Shown here one piece after another: positions 11,720-23,159 of a stretch of 64,000 nucleotides of DNA. The notes beneath the pieces were generated by a model. It was not told the origin of the DNA. It did no database searches and saw only the letters and a list, made by a program, of their open reading frames with translations. The translations under genes and the position numbers were made by a program. The stretch lies in the NCBI GenBank assembly GCA_018417955.1, contig JACTVC010000042.1, forward strand, positions 62,001 through 126,000, in the 5' to 3' direction. The DNA comes from Laccaria trichodermophora (taxonomy: Eukaryota; Basidiomycota; Agaricomycetes; Agaricales; Hydnangiaceae). Each line of letters begins with the position of its first letter. The stretch's first letter is position 1.

Positions 11720-12798
11720 TTAGAGAACGACACAGCCCGCGCAGCAACCAGGAGACCCTTCTTCATTCTCTTTTGGGTATCCTCCTGTCGGTCCACTGCC
11801 GTTACCAGCAATGGCGGGACGACCTGTTTGCTGCTCCTATGAAAAGAGACGAGGTCGAATTAGATAAGAAGGAAATGAGGTGGAGAAAGTACCCACCTTG
11901 TTATACTTGCGAATTTCCCGAACGAGGTTACTGAAAGCCTCGTCGACATTGATCCGTTGCTTGGCCGACGTTTCGATAAATTTGCACCCAAAGTGCTTCG
12001 CCAGATCACGACCCTCTGCGAATCACTTGAGCATCTGTGGAACGGGATACGAAGAAAACAACAGACCATTCATGCCAACCTGTCGTTCATACTCCAAATC
12101 GCATTTATTCGCGACGACGATGACAGGGAACGAATCTTGGTCCTTCACCCGAAGAATTTGTTGATGGAAGGTGCTAATTTCCTCAAACGAGTTGCGGGAG
12201 GTGATGGAGTACACGAGAAGGAACCCCTCGCCGGTTCTCATGTATTGCTCCCGCATGGCGCTGTGGGAGGACAATTAAGATGGTGAGTGAAGTGTTCCAA
12301 AAAGATTGTTGAATAATAGAAAGGGTCCATTATTAGTGAATTAGCGATAACATTGCGAAACGCGATGAAGACACGGGGAAGAATTTACAGAAAGCTTCGA
12401 ACAAGAATGTAGACACGTACCCATATTCTTCCTGACCAGCGGTGTCCAGAACGTCAAGCAAGGCAACTTCTTCGTCGATGACGCATTGTTTTCGGTACGA
12501 GTCTATGCAGCGGGGTAAGTGCCTGAAGGATACATTTCGGGATGGTCTCACCCTCAATCGTGGGGTCGTACTCATCTACAAAGTGGGCTTGAATAAATTG
12601 GATAGTCAAAGCTGACTTCCCGACACCTAGCAAAGAACCGAGTGAGCATACTTCGCATAGATTTCTGCTTGAATGTAGACTAACCTCCTCCCCCAACAAC
12701 AACTAGCTTGTATTCCCTCAGAAACTGTGCCTGTGCCTACTAAAATGAGCGAGAGGAACACGGCAAGTGGTACAGCGGGGACTTACTCTGCCAGCCAT
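11720..12798 (-). CDS. RAS1: Ras small GTPase
   Basis: The start MAGR at 12798 is split from [15 protein letters not shown] by a short intron. The G-domain boxes are canonical: P-loop [13 protein letters not shown], effector region [16 protein letters not shown], switch [26 protein letters not shown] and ETSAK. A variable linker ([19 protein letters not shown]) ends in CCAGCVVL, with palmitoylatable cysteines before a CaaX box, CVVL. The protein is a membrane-anchored GTP switch controlling cAMP and MAPK signalling, morphogenesis and mating in basidiomycetes. The terminal Leu of the CaaX box is a residue often preferred by geranylgeranyltransferase I rather than farnesyltransferase. At least four introns interrupt the gene, one of them very close to the start codon. 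Stop at 11720-11722. Confidence 0.95.
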
Positions 12799-12963
12799 GT
12801 CAACGATAATGAGTAGGCGGGATGGAACAAGAAAGTGAAGGAGAAGGGGGTTAAGAATGGTTCTGCACGACGGGCGATGACAGCTGATGTAACAAATATG
12901 CACAAATAACCATTGTGATCGGCTACTTTGTGCTATTCAAAGTAGTAATAGTTGTACTACCGC

Positions 12964-14034
12964 TTATTTCTTGCCCTTGCGTTTCTTACCTTCTGTTCCG
13001 CTCGTCTCGCCACCACTGAGCTCATCACCACTCGTTCCACTTGCAATCCCTGTCTTTTTGGACTTGGACTTCCTGAGATGGTGCTCAGGAATCCACTCTT
13101 CTTGATATCCTCCTGCCCCTGTTGCAGTCACTGTGACTGGCGCGCTGACAGTAGGAACCGTCGCCTTGCGCGTTTTCTTGGTTTGCGGGAAGAACGACAG
13201 GAACGCGAAGTAACCCAAGGATCCAAGAAGACCAGCCACGATTGCGTAGGTCGAGAGTCTAGTTCGATACTATGAGATTAACATGGATGCGCTGCAACTT
13301 TTTACGCACAATTTCAGGTCGAAAATGGAGAGTTTGGGCTCCACGACGGTGATGACAGAATCATACGCCTCGACCTTGTATACCACATTCTACCTCATTA
13401 AGATTAGTAGATGAACGATCAAAGTGAAGTATCAACTAAGGCTTACATCCAGTGAGTGCTCCAACCAAATGTTGAGGCGATGATCACCAGGCTAAGGGTA
13501 TGATAAGTAAGACGAAGGTCACTTCCAAAGATGATATTTGCCTTGAACTCGCTGTAGAAGGTGTACGGCAGTTGAACCTTGACCGACGAGATGAGGGGGA
13601 CGCCATATTTAAGGGAGGTAAGCTGGGCGCTGAGTTAGCCTTAAGCCAATGACAGCAGACGACCACCTTACGTTCTTGATAACGACGCCAGCATCAGGCA
13701 GGCTCAAAGATCCAGCGATATTTAGAAGTGTGATATTGCGTGCCGACTTATTCTCCACCGTCAACGTTATTGTGTTTTTCTCTCCATTCACAACATCTGC
13801 AAGACTCCTGTGTCAAAATCGGAAGGCAAAACGATTCGTTGGTCACGTACGGTTGAAAGCATTTGTTTCCGGAAAGGCTGCTGTAGCAACGACCTCCGGT
13901 TCACCTGCGTCCGCTGCTATTCAGAGTCAAAACTGGAAAACTTAACCGAGAAAAGTAGGACACGAACCGGCCGAGACGGTTGCAAAGAGCGCTGCGATAG
14001 AAAAGGCGGCGCTGAGGTAGGAGGCGAAACGCAT
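12964..14034 (-). CDS. ER translocon-associated protein alpha (TRAP-alpha / Irc22-like)
   Basis: Begins MRFASYLSAAFSIAALFATVSAG at 14034, a clear signal peptide. A lumenal beta-sandwich follows: TAAFPETNAFN, NGEKNTITLTVENKSARNITLLNIAGSLSLPD, ISSVKVQLPYTFYSEFK, DLRLTYH and VYKVEAYDSVITVVEPKLSIFDL. Then comes one membrane span (TYAIVAGLLGSLGYFAFLSFF) and a highly basic cytosolic tail (QTKKTRKA ... EGKKRKGKK). The ITLTVEN..VRNIT core with this topology fits TRAP-alpha (SSR1); yeast Irc22 is the related fungal form. It is expected to be a type I ER membrane protein next to the Sec61 channel. The stop is at 12964-12966, only about 165 bp from the ras start on the same strand. Confidence 0.8.
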
Positions 14035-14418
14035 TTTGACCGAATTACGTCGATAAGTGGAGGCAATGTCTCCAGGAAGGAGGGGCGACTGACAGTGATA
14101 TATTCTGGAGTGATCAAGTTGGAACCTTTGCCACGTCCTAAAAAACGCCGTCACGTGCTATGTATTTCATCTCAAAACTACTGGGTCGCATTTGTATGTA
14201 CATATATAGTACATTGATCATTGAAATCAGCCTCTCGTTGCAGCGCAAAGAAAAAACGAGCGTCAATAAGAGCACATATTGTTGGTAGGAGGGGGTGGGC
14301 ACACGGACCAACGCCCTGTAATTTCCCTGACGCTCCAACATGGAGATGACAGTAGTCGTGTAAAACCCGGCAGAGCCTCCTGTAAATTCGCAACTTCTCG
14401 GGAAATTTTCACTTTCTT

Positions 14419-15790
14419 CTATGATGCAGGTCCTTTCTTCTTCAAAAGATCTTTCGCAATTTCGTCCGCGTCTCCTGTAGAGTCAGGAAGCCAAAAGGCC
14501 TATAAAAAATGCTGTGTGTTACTGTCAAGTATAAAGAGACATCACAAATATCACAAACCAATTCAGCGCCTCCTGTGCACATCATGGCGTATCGAGGATT
14601 GAATTTGACACATCTCGAAGGCCCAGGATGACCGTCGAGAACAACCAGTGGTTGGATCCGCAGTGGATGCAAGTTGAGATCTACGTCTCCCGTTCGACTG
14701 GGAAGGTTCTGGAGGTCCCAGACAAAAACTCTCCCGTCCAGGCTTCCACCAACGATATACTTGCTGTCAGGTGTCCAGGAAACTTCCTCTCCGCTGCTTC
14801 CCTTTGCAGGTTCGATGCTGGGAGGTGCGCTGGTGTTCCTTCGTTCCAACCCAGTGTGACCTTCCAATTTAGCTAGTAGATGCCCTTCGAATGCATCCAG
14901 AATATAGTGAGCGTCCCCTGAACATCCCACTAAAAGATATTTTCCGTTCGAAGAAAAAGACATTGATGTCATGTAGATTGGTCGAGGGGGGTAGCTGATC
15001 TGAGCCAGAGTAGGGTCCTGGAGGGTGATTGTGAGGAATGGAGCTTTGTCGTAATTGGCCTGATCGTATAACAATATTCGGGAGTAATGGTTGACGGCAA
15101 CGGCAAAAACGACTCCAGTCGAATCATATGCAATAATTGGGAATGAGGGGAGAGTCAAGAGCCCTCGACATGTCGGCGCTCGTAGATCCCAAAGACGCAC
15201 AGTCTTATCCATCGAACTCGACATGAAGCCATCATCTACAGGAGAGACTTCTAGTGATATAACTTTTCCCTTGTGTCCTTTGAAATATTGGAGGTATTTG
15301 TTGTCGTGCAATGAATGGTAGCGTATTGTGTCGTCTTCCTTGGTAGAAGCGTGGATGATGGCACTACTTTTGTGAGTAAAACGAGGAAGGTCTACGCCAT
15401 ACTTCTTCGAATACAAAATCTTCGGCGGCCTGAGTCCTTTGTTCAAGAAAGTTACGCATAAGAAGCCAAGAGAGAACGTACTTGGCTGTTTTGCAACTGT
15501 ACAGACGAAAGGTCTCATCCTCTGCAGCGGTAATCAAGTGATCCCCTCTATCGTCGAATGAAATTCCGGTGATGTGTCGAGGGCCAGCACTTTGTGGTCG
15601 CTGTAAGCTGCTTCCTGGCGCAGCTGGGTCAACGACTGTCTTGAAGATTTTGGCTGGCTTTAATTTCGTCTGAACACCAGATCAAAAACAATACGATGCA
15701 GGGCGTATAATATCCGCACACCATTAACGAATTCGTAAGTAACAACGTCGCTGGCGAGCTGCCGTTGCTTGTGCTAGCTTGCGGTGCCAT
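14419..15790 (-). CDS. SWD2: WD40 repeat protein Swd2/WDR82
   Basis: The start chosen is MAPQASTSNGSS at 15790. WD blocks can be followed through the protein: GISFDDRGDHLITAAEDETFRLYS, GHKGKVISLEVSPVDDGFMSSSMDKTVRLWDLR, TGVVFAVAVNHYSRILLYD, PIYMTSMSFSSNGKYLLVGCS, GEEVSWTPDSKYIVGGSLDGRVFVWDLQ and SRCVKFNPRYAMMCTGG. It ends AFWLPD ... IAKDLLKKKGPAS with TAG at 14419. The SSSMDKTVRLWDLR and HYSRILLYD elements are distinctive of Swd2/WDR82. In fungi this protein sits in both the COMPASS (H3K4 methyltransferase) and the cleavage/polyadenylation factor complexes. It is transcribed divergently from RPB5, another RNA polymerase II factor, across a 75-bp gap. Confidence 0.9.
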
Positions 15791-15865
15791 AGTAGGGTAT
15801 TTTTGGAATTGCTTCGACGTTGGACTGGGCAGCGCGTATCGGAGTTTCAAAACCTTTTATACAAG
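15791..15865. promoter_or_regulatory. Bidirectional promoter between SWD2 and RPB5
   Basis: Only 75 bp separate the two start codons, so the genes must share core promoter sequence and their 5' UTRs must be short or overlap. Confidence 0.6.
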
Positions 15866-16737
15866 ATGAGCGACGTTGACGAAACCGCAAAACTATGGAA
15901 AGTGAACAGAACGATCCACGAACTCGTGAAGGACAGAGTCAGCAATGATTGGGGAACGTCCAAGATCTGTCTCTCACCTGTCTGTTTGCTCAGGGCTTTC
16001 TGGTCTCCGACGATGAAATCCACATGGACCTGCAACGCTTTCGCTCGTTGTATGCCAACAACAGCGGCGTCGTTGAGTGAGTCGTCTGGGCTCTTGATTT
16101 CCTCTAAATAAATCTTTTTACTACAGCCGCAACCAGCTGAACTTTTATACCACCTCTCGCACAAATGCAACAGATCAGATATTCGTATTTTTTTCGGAGG
16201 AGAAAAGTGTGGGTGTTAAGACGATGAGAAAGTAAGTTGAAAACAATCTTAACGCTCCAAATACTCTAACATAAGCAGACTTCTTGGGATTCTTGAAGAA
16301 AAGTCAATACAGCGGGGTATCATCGTCTTTCCAGGCAATATGACTCCTTCGGCGCGCAAGGTAAGTCGCCCAGCTCGTATGACGGCATCACTTATGTATC
16401 TACCAGGTGATCGTTGCAATGGCGCAACAATACCGACTAGAGGAGTTCTCGGAGGCTGATCTATTAGTCAACATCGTCCACCACACGTTGGTTCCGCGGC
16501 ATGATGTTTTGAGCCCAGAGGAGAAGAAAACCCTACTTGAAAAATAGTGCGCCACGCGTTTCGTAAAAAAATAGTGACTTACCCACTCTCAGCCGACTGA
16601 AAGAAACCCAATTACCCCGGATCCAACTAGCGGATCCAGTCGCACGATACTATGGGCTTCGTCGAGGACAAGTCGTCAAAATCACTAGACCTAGTGAAAC
16701 AAGCGGGCGGTACGCCAGCTACCGCATATGCTTCTAG
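15866..16737 (+). CDS. RPB5: RNA polymerase subunit RPB5 (ABC27)
   Basis: Starts [24 protein letters not shown] at 15866. After an intron (gtcagc..gctcag) it continues [20 protein letters not shown], then the jaw domain ([42 protein letters not shown]). The highly conserved C-terminal assembly domain reads [60 protein letters not shown] and RYASYRICF. The final intron splits the Tyr codon of KYRLKE. Stop TAG at 16735-16737. RPB5 is shared by RNA polymerases I, II and III and contacts downstream DNA. The spliced length of about 220 residues matches the family norm. Confidence 0.95.
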
Positions 16738-17746
16738 CGCCTCGTATCGTTGTTGGGGAGCTCATCCTTCATCTTTGCACCACAGTGAGAGGGGGGCCTT
16801 TTCTCCCTCGTTTTTGTTCTTCGCGCGCTCTGTATAATGTCTAAATGATTTCCAATTGTATGCAAGCATTAATGTCTGTATGCGCAAGGTTGCCTCGGCA
16901 TTCTTGTCCTTAGGGCCAAGGCCTGTTTCCTTTGATTGACTGAAGCTGCCCGAGGGTTCCACGGCTACAAATCCCCATATTCACCCCACTTGCTACCTAT
17001 GGGCGTGCGCGCACCATAACTCTAATTGTCTGTTTCTTCTCAGATATCTCGTCGTTAGGTCGATCCAAAGACACGCCGAGAATAAGACCAGTCACGCGGC
17101 CTCAGAAACTTTTTGGACAAAAGCCGAAGTGTTCAGGAGATAAGGTGTGTCAAAGCGTAAAACGTGTCAACCTAAAATCTATGTCTCCTAATAAACGCAG
17201 GCCGGTTCAATCACCGGCATGCTTTAGGCTTTTCCATTCAATCACCGCAAGGGCACTTACTCTAACGATCTTTCATACTGAACCCCGAATTCTGGGATTT
17301 GAGATCTCCCACACAGAGCGACCTCGAGGCGCCTTGCAAGAGTCATGGTATCAGTATTGTGACTTTCTGGTTAGATATCCGCACATTCCCGTCAACCTTC
17401 GTCCTCATGCTCCAGACCTCCTATCGGTCCGTCGCTCAACGTTCCTCATGGAAAGGTCCTCGGAAGAGCCTTCGCCGGGAAAAGGTACAACTCTCGGAAT
17501 ATTTCAATGTGTGTATGTAGTAAGACCTCTATCTTGCCCCCAGACATGAGTCTCGTCATCAAGAACGTCATTTTCGAGCCCGTGGCTGGCTTCCTTTCCA
17601 AATCAGACGCCAATGAAGCATATTCATGTCGTATAGCGTCATTCTTTGAGGCTGATTGACGATATTACGATCCAAGTCGGTATTTCACCATCTGCACTTG
17701 ACAGATATTTGGTAACATTGAAAGAAAACAAGAAGAAAAACCGCTT
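16738..17746. other. Gene-poor segment after RPB5
   Basis: About 1 kb with no recognised gene. A plus-strand frame from about 17042 to 17549 stays open for a while (around RPRGALQESWYQYCDFL), and a 37-codon frame starts at about 17546 (MSLVIKNVIFEPVAG). Neither matches a family I know or has convincing splice structure. They may be decayed coding sequence. Confidence 0.4.
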
Positions 17747-18174
17747 AATCCTCTCTTTGACAGCGTTCGAACATGCTTGTCTTCGCCTGGAACGAAACGC
17801 AATCGTTACCGTTCACATAGGCTGCATCCGAGGAGTTTCGACATTTATCATACTCACCTCCGAATAATTGTCAATGAGGTTGCTCAATTTTTCGTTGACA
17901 ACGTTGGGTATAGCGATGGCCATGCCTTTTGGATTCCCTTGGGTCGAGGCCAACGTCTGAATATCTCACTCCCTCTTTCTAAATATATTCACAGCATTAT
18001 GACCACCGGGAGCAGGCCCAGTAGTTTCGCTTGTTGATTGTTTCGTGCTGATTGGGATGGACCAGGACCAGCTCGTTTGAGCCGCTCGACTACGACGATA
18101 TGTAAGTCTGTCATCTTCCGAATTGCCTCAAGGGAGTTATTTTGTTTGCCTCTAGGTTTTTCTCCATGGTACAC
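17747..18174 (-). CDS. Possible small spliced gene, unknown product
   Basis: On the minus strand the reading TLASTQGNPKGMAIAIPNVV then NEKLSNLIDNYSE joins AKTSMFERCQRED-stop. The join crosses a perfect-looking intron (gtgagtatg..gtttcgttccag, about 70 nt), and another gtgaat..attcag intron lies just upstream. Upstream sequence reads KRAGPGPSQSARNNQQAKLL. The splice signals and codon pattern suggest real coding sequence, but I recognise no family. Both the start codon and the upstream extent are unknown. It could be a remnant in a gene-poor stretch. Confidence 0.25.
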
Positions 18175-19315
18175 GATTGTCGCGGAGTACGATTACTTCG
18201 CTCTAAATTTTCAAATACAAAGAGGCCGCAATTCAAGGCAAAATTTCATTTACCATCAAACAACTACCTATCATATCGGCAGGTTCTTCAATTTACATTG
18301 AACCACATTTTCCATCTCAAAGTCTAGTCACGTACACGAAGGAGACAGCTCGTGTTTATTACTAACTCTTAACCTCCGAATCATCCAGCTGGAACAGGAA
18401 AGTTTTCTTGCAGCCGATGGTGACCGCGGAGAACTGTTCATCAAGATCTCTCGTTGTTGAATCAGGCCTGGAGCATTTGGAATAGGGCCAGTAAACTATG
18501 GCATGTGCACCTCGCTCAGCTAAACCACCCTGCCAAAAAGTTGTTTGAGCAATGCAAGATCAACGATCTGCGGCGCTGCTCGCCCCGGGAAATCCCCCAA
18601 TAAAGAGGAACAGCACGCAACGTCAGAAGCTGGAATATTTGCGGTCTTGGAGGATTACCTACCTCGCCTGGCAAGCCTCGGACGGCCAAAAATTAATTTG
18701 CCGCGTTTCATTCGGAAAGCAACACCCTACATCTGCCCATCAATCCAGTCTGGTGACGCGCATACGCCTCATCTAAATTTTGCGAGACGAGGTGGAGCAC
18801 ACTCTCTCAAAACTCGTCGGGCAGAACTATTCAAAATTATATATCTGACTAATTTTGACAATATGTTGATCATTGTAACTTTTTAGGAAGGCAAATACTC
18901 ACCGAGGACGAATGAGCCATGACGAATCAACGACCAACACGCTCGGAGCCTCCGGTTACAGGCCGGGGATATTCTGCAAGACTTACATCGTGCGACTTAC
19001 GTTGCTTTAATTCTATACTCCCTTGACTCCGCCATTCTACAACTATCCCCTTCCCCATTTGAACCATTGCAGATGACCTGCCGACTACCTGTCCGACCCA
19101 TGGGAAGGATCGGTACCAGGTTCCTAACATGAAGTGCTACCTGCGGAAATGAAAAATCTCGTTCTGGTTTCTTCGATAAATCTGCAGATCTGTGCAACTC
19201 AGTCCTGTGCCTCTAGAGATGAGATCGGGACTCCTCGTGGATCTTCTCATTCGCATTGTTAGAGGGGACAATCTGCTCAGAGGCCTACTAAGGCACAAAG
19301 GCACGCTACGTTTTG
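18175..19315. other. Gene-poor segment before the terpene synthase
   Basis: About 1.1 kb with only short unsupported frames on both strands. I see no recognisable domain, RNA gene or repeat. It probably holds the upstream control region of the terpene synthase. Confidence 0.4.
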
Positions 19316-19323
19316 TATAAAGG
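19316..19323 (+). promoter_or_regulatory. TATA box of the sesquiterpene synthase gene
   Basis: TATAAAGG lies 87 bp upstream of the ATG at 19410, in a normal position for a fungal TATA box with a short 5' UTR. Most housekeeping genes in the window lack such a clear element, which suits a regulated secondary-metabolism gene. Confidence 0.5.
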
Positions 19324-19409
19324 TAGATGAAGTCTCCGTCAAACTACCACAAGCTCTCAGAGCAACACCACCTCTCAGCCTCTTTGCTACCCCAAAATTC
19401 CCGCACATC

Positions 19410-20646
19410 ATGCTTCCATCGACACGCCAGTTCGTTATTCCCGACCTGTTTGCATGTTGTCCCTTGCAAGACGCGACGAATCCTTTCTACCTGGAAGCAG
19501 CAGCAGAATCCAGGGCTTGGATCAACAGTTATGACATCTTCACTGATAGAAAGCGGGCATTTTTCGTGCAGGGAGCGAACGAACTTCTTTGTTCGCATGT
19601 GTATGCCTACGCTGGTTATGAGCAATTCCGTACAACATGCGATTTTGTAGGTTGCTTCTATTCAGACTCCATATGAATTTAACGCGGATAGCAAGGTCAA
19701 CCTCCTTTTCGTTCTCGACGAGGTCAGTGACGACCAGAACGGCAAAGACGCTCGCGCGACCGGCCGAATATTCGTACAGGCCATGCAAGACCCAGATTGG
19801 GATGATGGCTCTGTCCTCGCGAAAATAACTAAAGAGTAAGTTACGTTGGTGCTTTCTTTCCACTGGCAGGCGATTAATGATTTTCGCAGATTTAGGAAAC
19901 GTTTCATGCAGCTGGCTGGACCAAAAAACGCGCGGAGATTCAGTGACCTTTGTGAACAGTACACACAGTGCGTCGCACGCGAGGCTGAGCTTCGTGAACA
20001 AGGCCAAGTCCTCGACCTGAAGTCTTTCACACCCCATCGACGAAACAACAGTGCCGTCCTCCTTTGTTTTTCTTTGGCAGAATACATCCTCGGGATCGAT
20101 CTAGACGATGGGGTATATGCAGACTCCGCGTTCAATGACGCTTACTGGGCCGCCTGCGATTTTGTGTGTTGGGCGAACGTAAAGTTATCGATTGTTTGGT
20201 TTTCCTTGAAATTTTCTAATTTCCGGATCGTAGGATGTTTACTCTTATGACATGGAACAATCAAAAGGCCATACTGGAAACAATATAGTCACCGTCCTCA
20301 TGAGCGAGAAGAATTTGACTCTCCAGCAGGCATCGAATTACATCGGAGTTCATTGCAGCAGTCTTGTTGAAAGATATTTAACGGCGAAAGCCCGACTCTC
20401 ACCATCACTGGGATCAGGTCCAACTCGATTCATTGAGGCGCTTGGATATTGGATGATAGGAAATCTAGTGTACGTGCGGTATTCAGGATTTCAACAACGT
20501 TGCTGATTGGACAGTCGTATAGGTGGAGCTTTGAGACTGTGCGCTACTTTGGCGCCAAGCATGCAGAAATAAAAACGACTCGTGTGGTCAGTCTTCGCCC
20601 ACGAGAAATTCCTGACGACGTGGATTCGGAGTCAGATGGGGAGTGA
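19410..20646 (+). CDS. Sesquiterpene synthase (class I terpene cyclase)
   Basis: Starts [20 protein letters not shown] at 19410. The aspartate-rich metal-binding motif appears in [20 protein letters not shown] (DEVSD), created by splicing out gtaggt..gcaag after CDF. The second metal site, [10 protein letters not shown], matches the NSE motif ND-xx-S-xxx-E and is also formed across an intron. The substrate-binding C-terminal RY pair is present in [15 protein letters not shown]. Conserved helices also show ([20 protein letters not shown]). The length of about 340-350 residues is typical of basidiomycete sesquiterpene synthases, which cyclise farnesyl diphosphate. The product cannot be predicted. 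No P450 or other tailoring gene is recognised next to it, but its convergent neighbour 650 bp away encodes mevalonate kinase, an enzyme of its precursor pathway. Stop at 20644-20646. Confidence 0.93.
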
Positions 20647-21293
20647 ATGGTTGGCAACTTGTTCGGGAAGAAATACTTGAAAACTTATAGTAGCATTTAT
20701 CAACCTACATTATTGACCAATAGAGCTTACTCGTCTTTATACGCTTTGTATTCTAGTATCGTAGCAAAAGTGTGTATAAATTCCAAACCAAAGTTGAAAT
20801 AGATCAAGTTGGATCCCTAATCAGCCGATCGATCACAAGTGATCGTGACGCCATAGATATACATTGAACTTCAGTTGTTATTTTGCTTAGCGGCAATTGC
20901 AATGTACGGGCCTTGGTCTTGTAGTCGACGTACGATTCGGGTTGGATACCTTTTCTTGAAAAGGCACAGGCAAAGGCAAGTGCCCACCCCAACACGTGTG
21001 CTTGCTTATCACTCTTCATCCGCAAGAACCTCAGGCTTCCAGGTATGTATCTAAATTCGCTGGCGTCGTCACTGAGTACTGAGCCACTCATCCTCTTAAT
21101 CTAGAGTAAAGAATCTTTTTTTTACAGATATACAAACTACGTCAAGAAGGGGCCACATGTAAGCGGAACAGCGTGCCTATTACAGATACAGATACAGCAT
21201 TCTTCCGTCCCTCCATTAGATCAGATTCCAGGAGCCCGGGTATGTTGGCTTCAAGTGGACTGCTGTATTGACCTAACATCAGGCACACGGAGT
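20647..21293. other. Convergent intergenic region
   Basis: About 650 bp between the stops of the terpene synthase and the mevalonate kinase. A 95-codon ATG-initiated minus-strand frame (20804-21091, MSGSVLSDDASEFRYIPGSL) is present but matches no family I know. It is more likely UTR than a gene. Confidence 0.4.
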
Positions 21294-23159
21294 TTAAACG
21301 TACAACCAGCGACCAAGTTCGGATGCCCAGCCAGTTAATTCAGTCGTCCCAGTTGCCTCAAAGGCGGGACGTAACGGTTCAAGATCGATACCCTTCTTCG
21401 CAAGCCCATCCACGATCTCCACTTGGGATTGTCCCTGTGGAATTGGCGTCTCTGGCGGTGTCACTTGACCAACATCGTTCCTCGGGCGATGCGTATCACG
21501 TTCGGGATTCCGATGTTCTGCGTACGGAGACAGGATTCCTAGACCACTTCCACCCACAGATGTGAGATACGGCTGGAAGTTTTCGCGGATCAAATCTTTG
21601 ATGAGATCCTGCAAGGCCTCAGCCTCAAAATCTAAACTCGGTTCAGCTACTTTCCTGAATTGAGAATAAATGGAAGCTCATCACCATCCGGAATCAGGGT
21701 AACAGCGCAACCTCCTCCTCCTGCACCCGTCAACTTGGTACTTAACCGGTAGGGATTTGCGGTTGTGGCACGAATGGTCTCCAAAGCCGGATGAGATACC
21801 CCTAGTGTTATGAGATGCTCATGGTTTTCTTTGATCAACGCCTAGTGAATAAGGATTATTCAACGCACTCGAAAATGAGGCAATGGTTCCCCACTCACTG
21901 ACAAAGCGGATAACAATGAATCACGCGGAAGCTCCGGATCCGCCAAAGCCCTCCTGGCTTCATCACTGATACTTTGAATGGCGTCAAGAATGCCATTGAC
22001 CAGGTCAGGTTCCTAAAACGCGACTCCTCAAACGGGAACCAAACATTATTAGGGTTCAAACTCACGTTCGCCTTTTTCTCGCCAACGCCGGCAACAAGCT
22101 TCTTAGTGTCTCGAGGAACTTTCGAATTAGTCAACAAGAACCCGAGAGATTTGAATCTGAGGGTAGTTTAACTTCAGAGACGCTGTCTGACCAAAGTAGA
22201 TGACCGGGAGTTACCCCTGAATTGCTTCCATGCCGCTCTTCCTAGTGAATCCAGCACGAGTGTAGGCCAGTGCTCCACCATACACTGCAACGCTGTTGTC
22301 CACCCCACTGGGGTTGCCATGCAAGATTTTTTCGGCCACGAATGCCCATTTATTCACCTCTGCCGCTATGGTGGGTGTAATCGCACGTCGACCCTCATGT
22401 GAGATGTGAATGTGATTAGAGGAGGAAGGCGCAGGAGGGGCTGGGAGACTAATCCGGCGATGCACCAAAAGTGATGCCGTTGCTGCACATGTCGAGAAGG
22501 ATGCAGATGAGCCTAAACCAGCTCCTACCGGGAGCGTTGATCGAGCCGTAAAGTTGAAGGCCGGACTAATCATAAAGGAACCAATTAGCAATCTACATTT
22601 CACCGCGGGACGATCATGGAACATACTGATCTTGGACATCGGACAAAGTCATGTAGAGATAGAGGAATGCAAGACCAGCTCCGCGGGAGGCACTTTGGGT
22701 GTCATCAAGATGTCCCAATGGTCCTTTGTTGAGGGCGTCGACCAACTTTTCGTCAAGGACCTCCGGAGGTTCTTCACCCAGCGCTATTGGAGTCACAGCC
22801 TCCCATGGTAAGCTATCGATGTCCCATTCATGATAAAAGTTGTCGATGTCAGTGAAATGAACTGAGAGTTTTCCATCCTTCCGGGGAGTAGCGAGTCCAT
22901 AACACCGGAGATCAACTGATGCAGCGATCGCAGTCTGTGTGAAAAGAGTGTGAGTGACATTCGCAGCGACTTAAATTGCCGGTAGATGAGATCCCGAGCA
23001 AGGAGAATAAAAAGTGGTAGTCTACCCCTTAATTGCAAGGAAGGGTATGATGGAACTCTAATGGTACCTGGATCGAAAGAAGGAGCTTACCACGCCGTGT
23101 ACAACTGCGTGCTCACCAAACAGGATAACTTTTCCTGGAGCACTCACAAACCATTCCGT
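21294..23159 (-). CDS. ERG12: Mevalonate kinase module, in frame with the cystathionine beta-lyase upstream
   Basis: GHMP-kinase motifs in order: N-terminal strand TEWFVSAPGKVILFGEHAVV (phosphate-binding start), TAIAASVDLRCYGLA, the ATP-binding loop LPVGAGLGSSASFSTCAAT, EKILHGNPSGVDNSVAVYGG, LTNSKVPRDTKKLVAGVG and the C-terminal motif STKLTGAGGGGCAVTLIPD. It ends TGWASELGRWLYV with TAA at 21294. The enzyme phosphorylates mevalonate in the isoprenoid/ergosterol pathway. At least five introns are inferred, one of them (gtgatg..agtag) only about 38 nt. There is no ATG in frame ahead of TEWFVSAPGKV. Codons run uninterrupted from the cystathionine lyase C-terminus through a 20-odd residue linker (DPNSLTQTAHRLDEDKSKDQ) into this domain. 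The two modules are therefore most simply one polypeptide of roughly 900-950 residues. Confidence 0.92.

Noticed and set aside
17145..17549. 134-codon plus-strand ORF downstream of RPB5
   Set aside because: Open by chance as far as I can tell; no family resemblance, no clear splice signals.
20804..21091. 95-codon minus-strand ORF between the terpene synthase and mevalonate kinase
   Set aside because: No recognisable domain; it lies in a convergent 3' region and is probably UTR.
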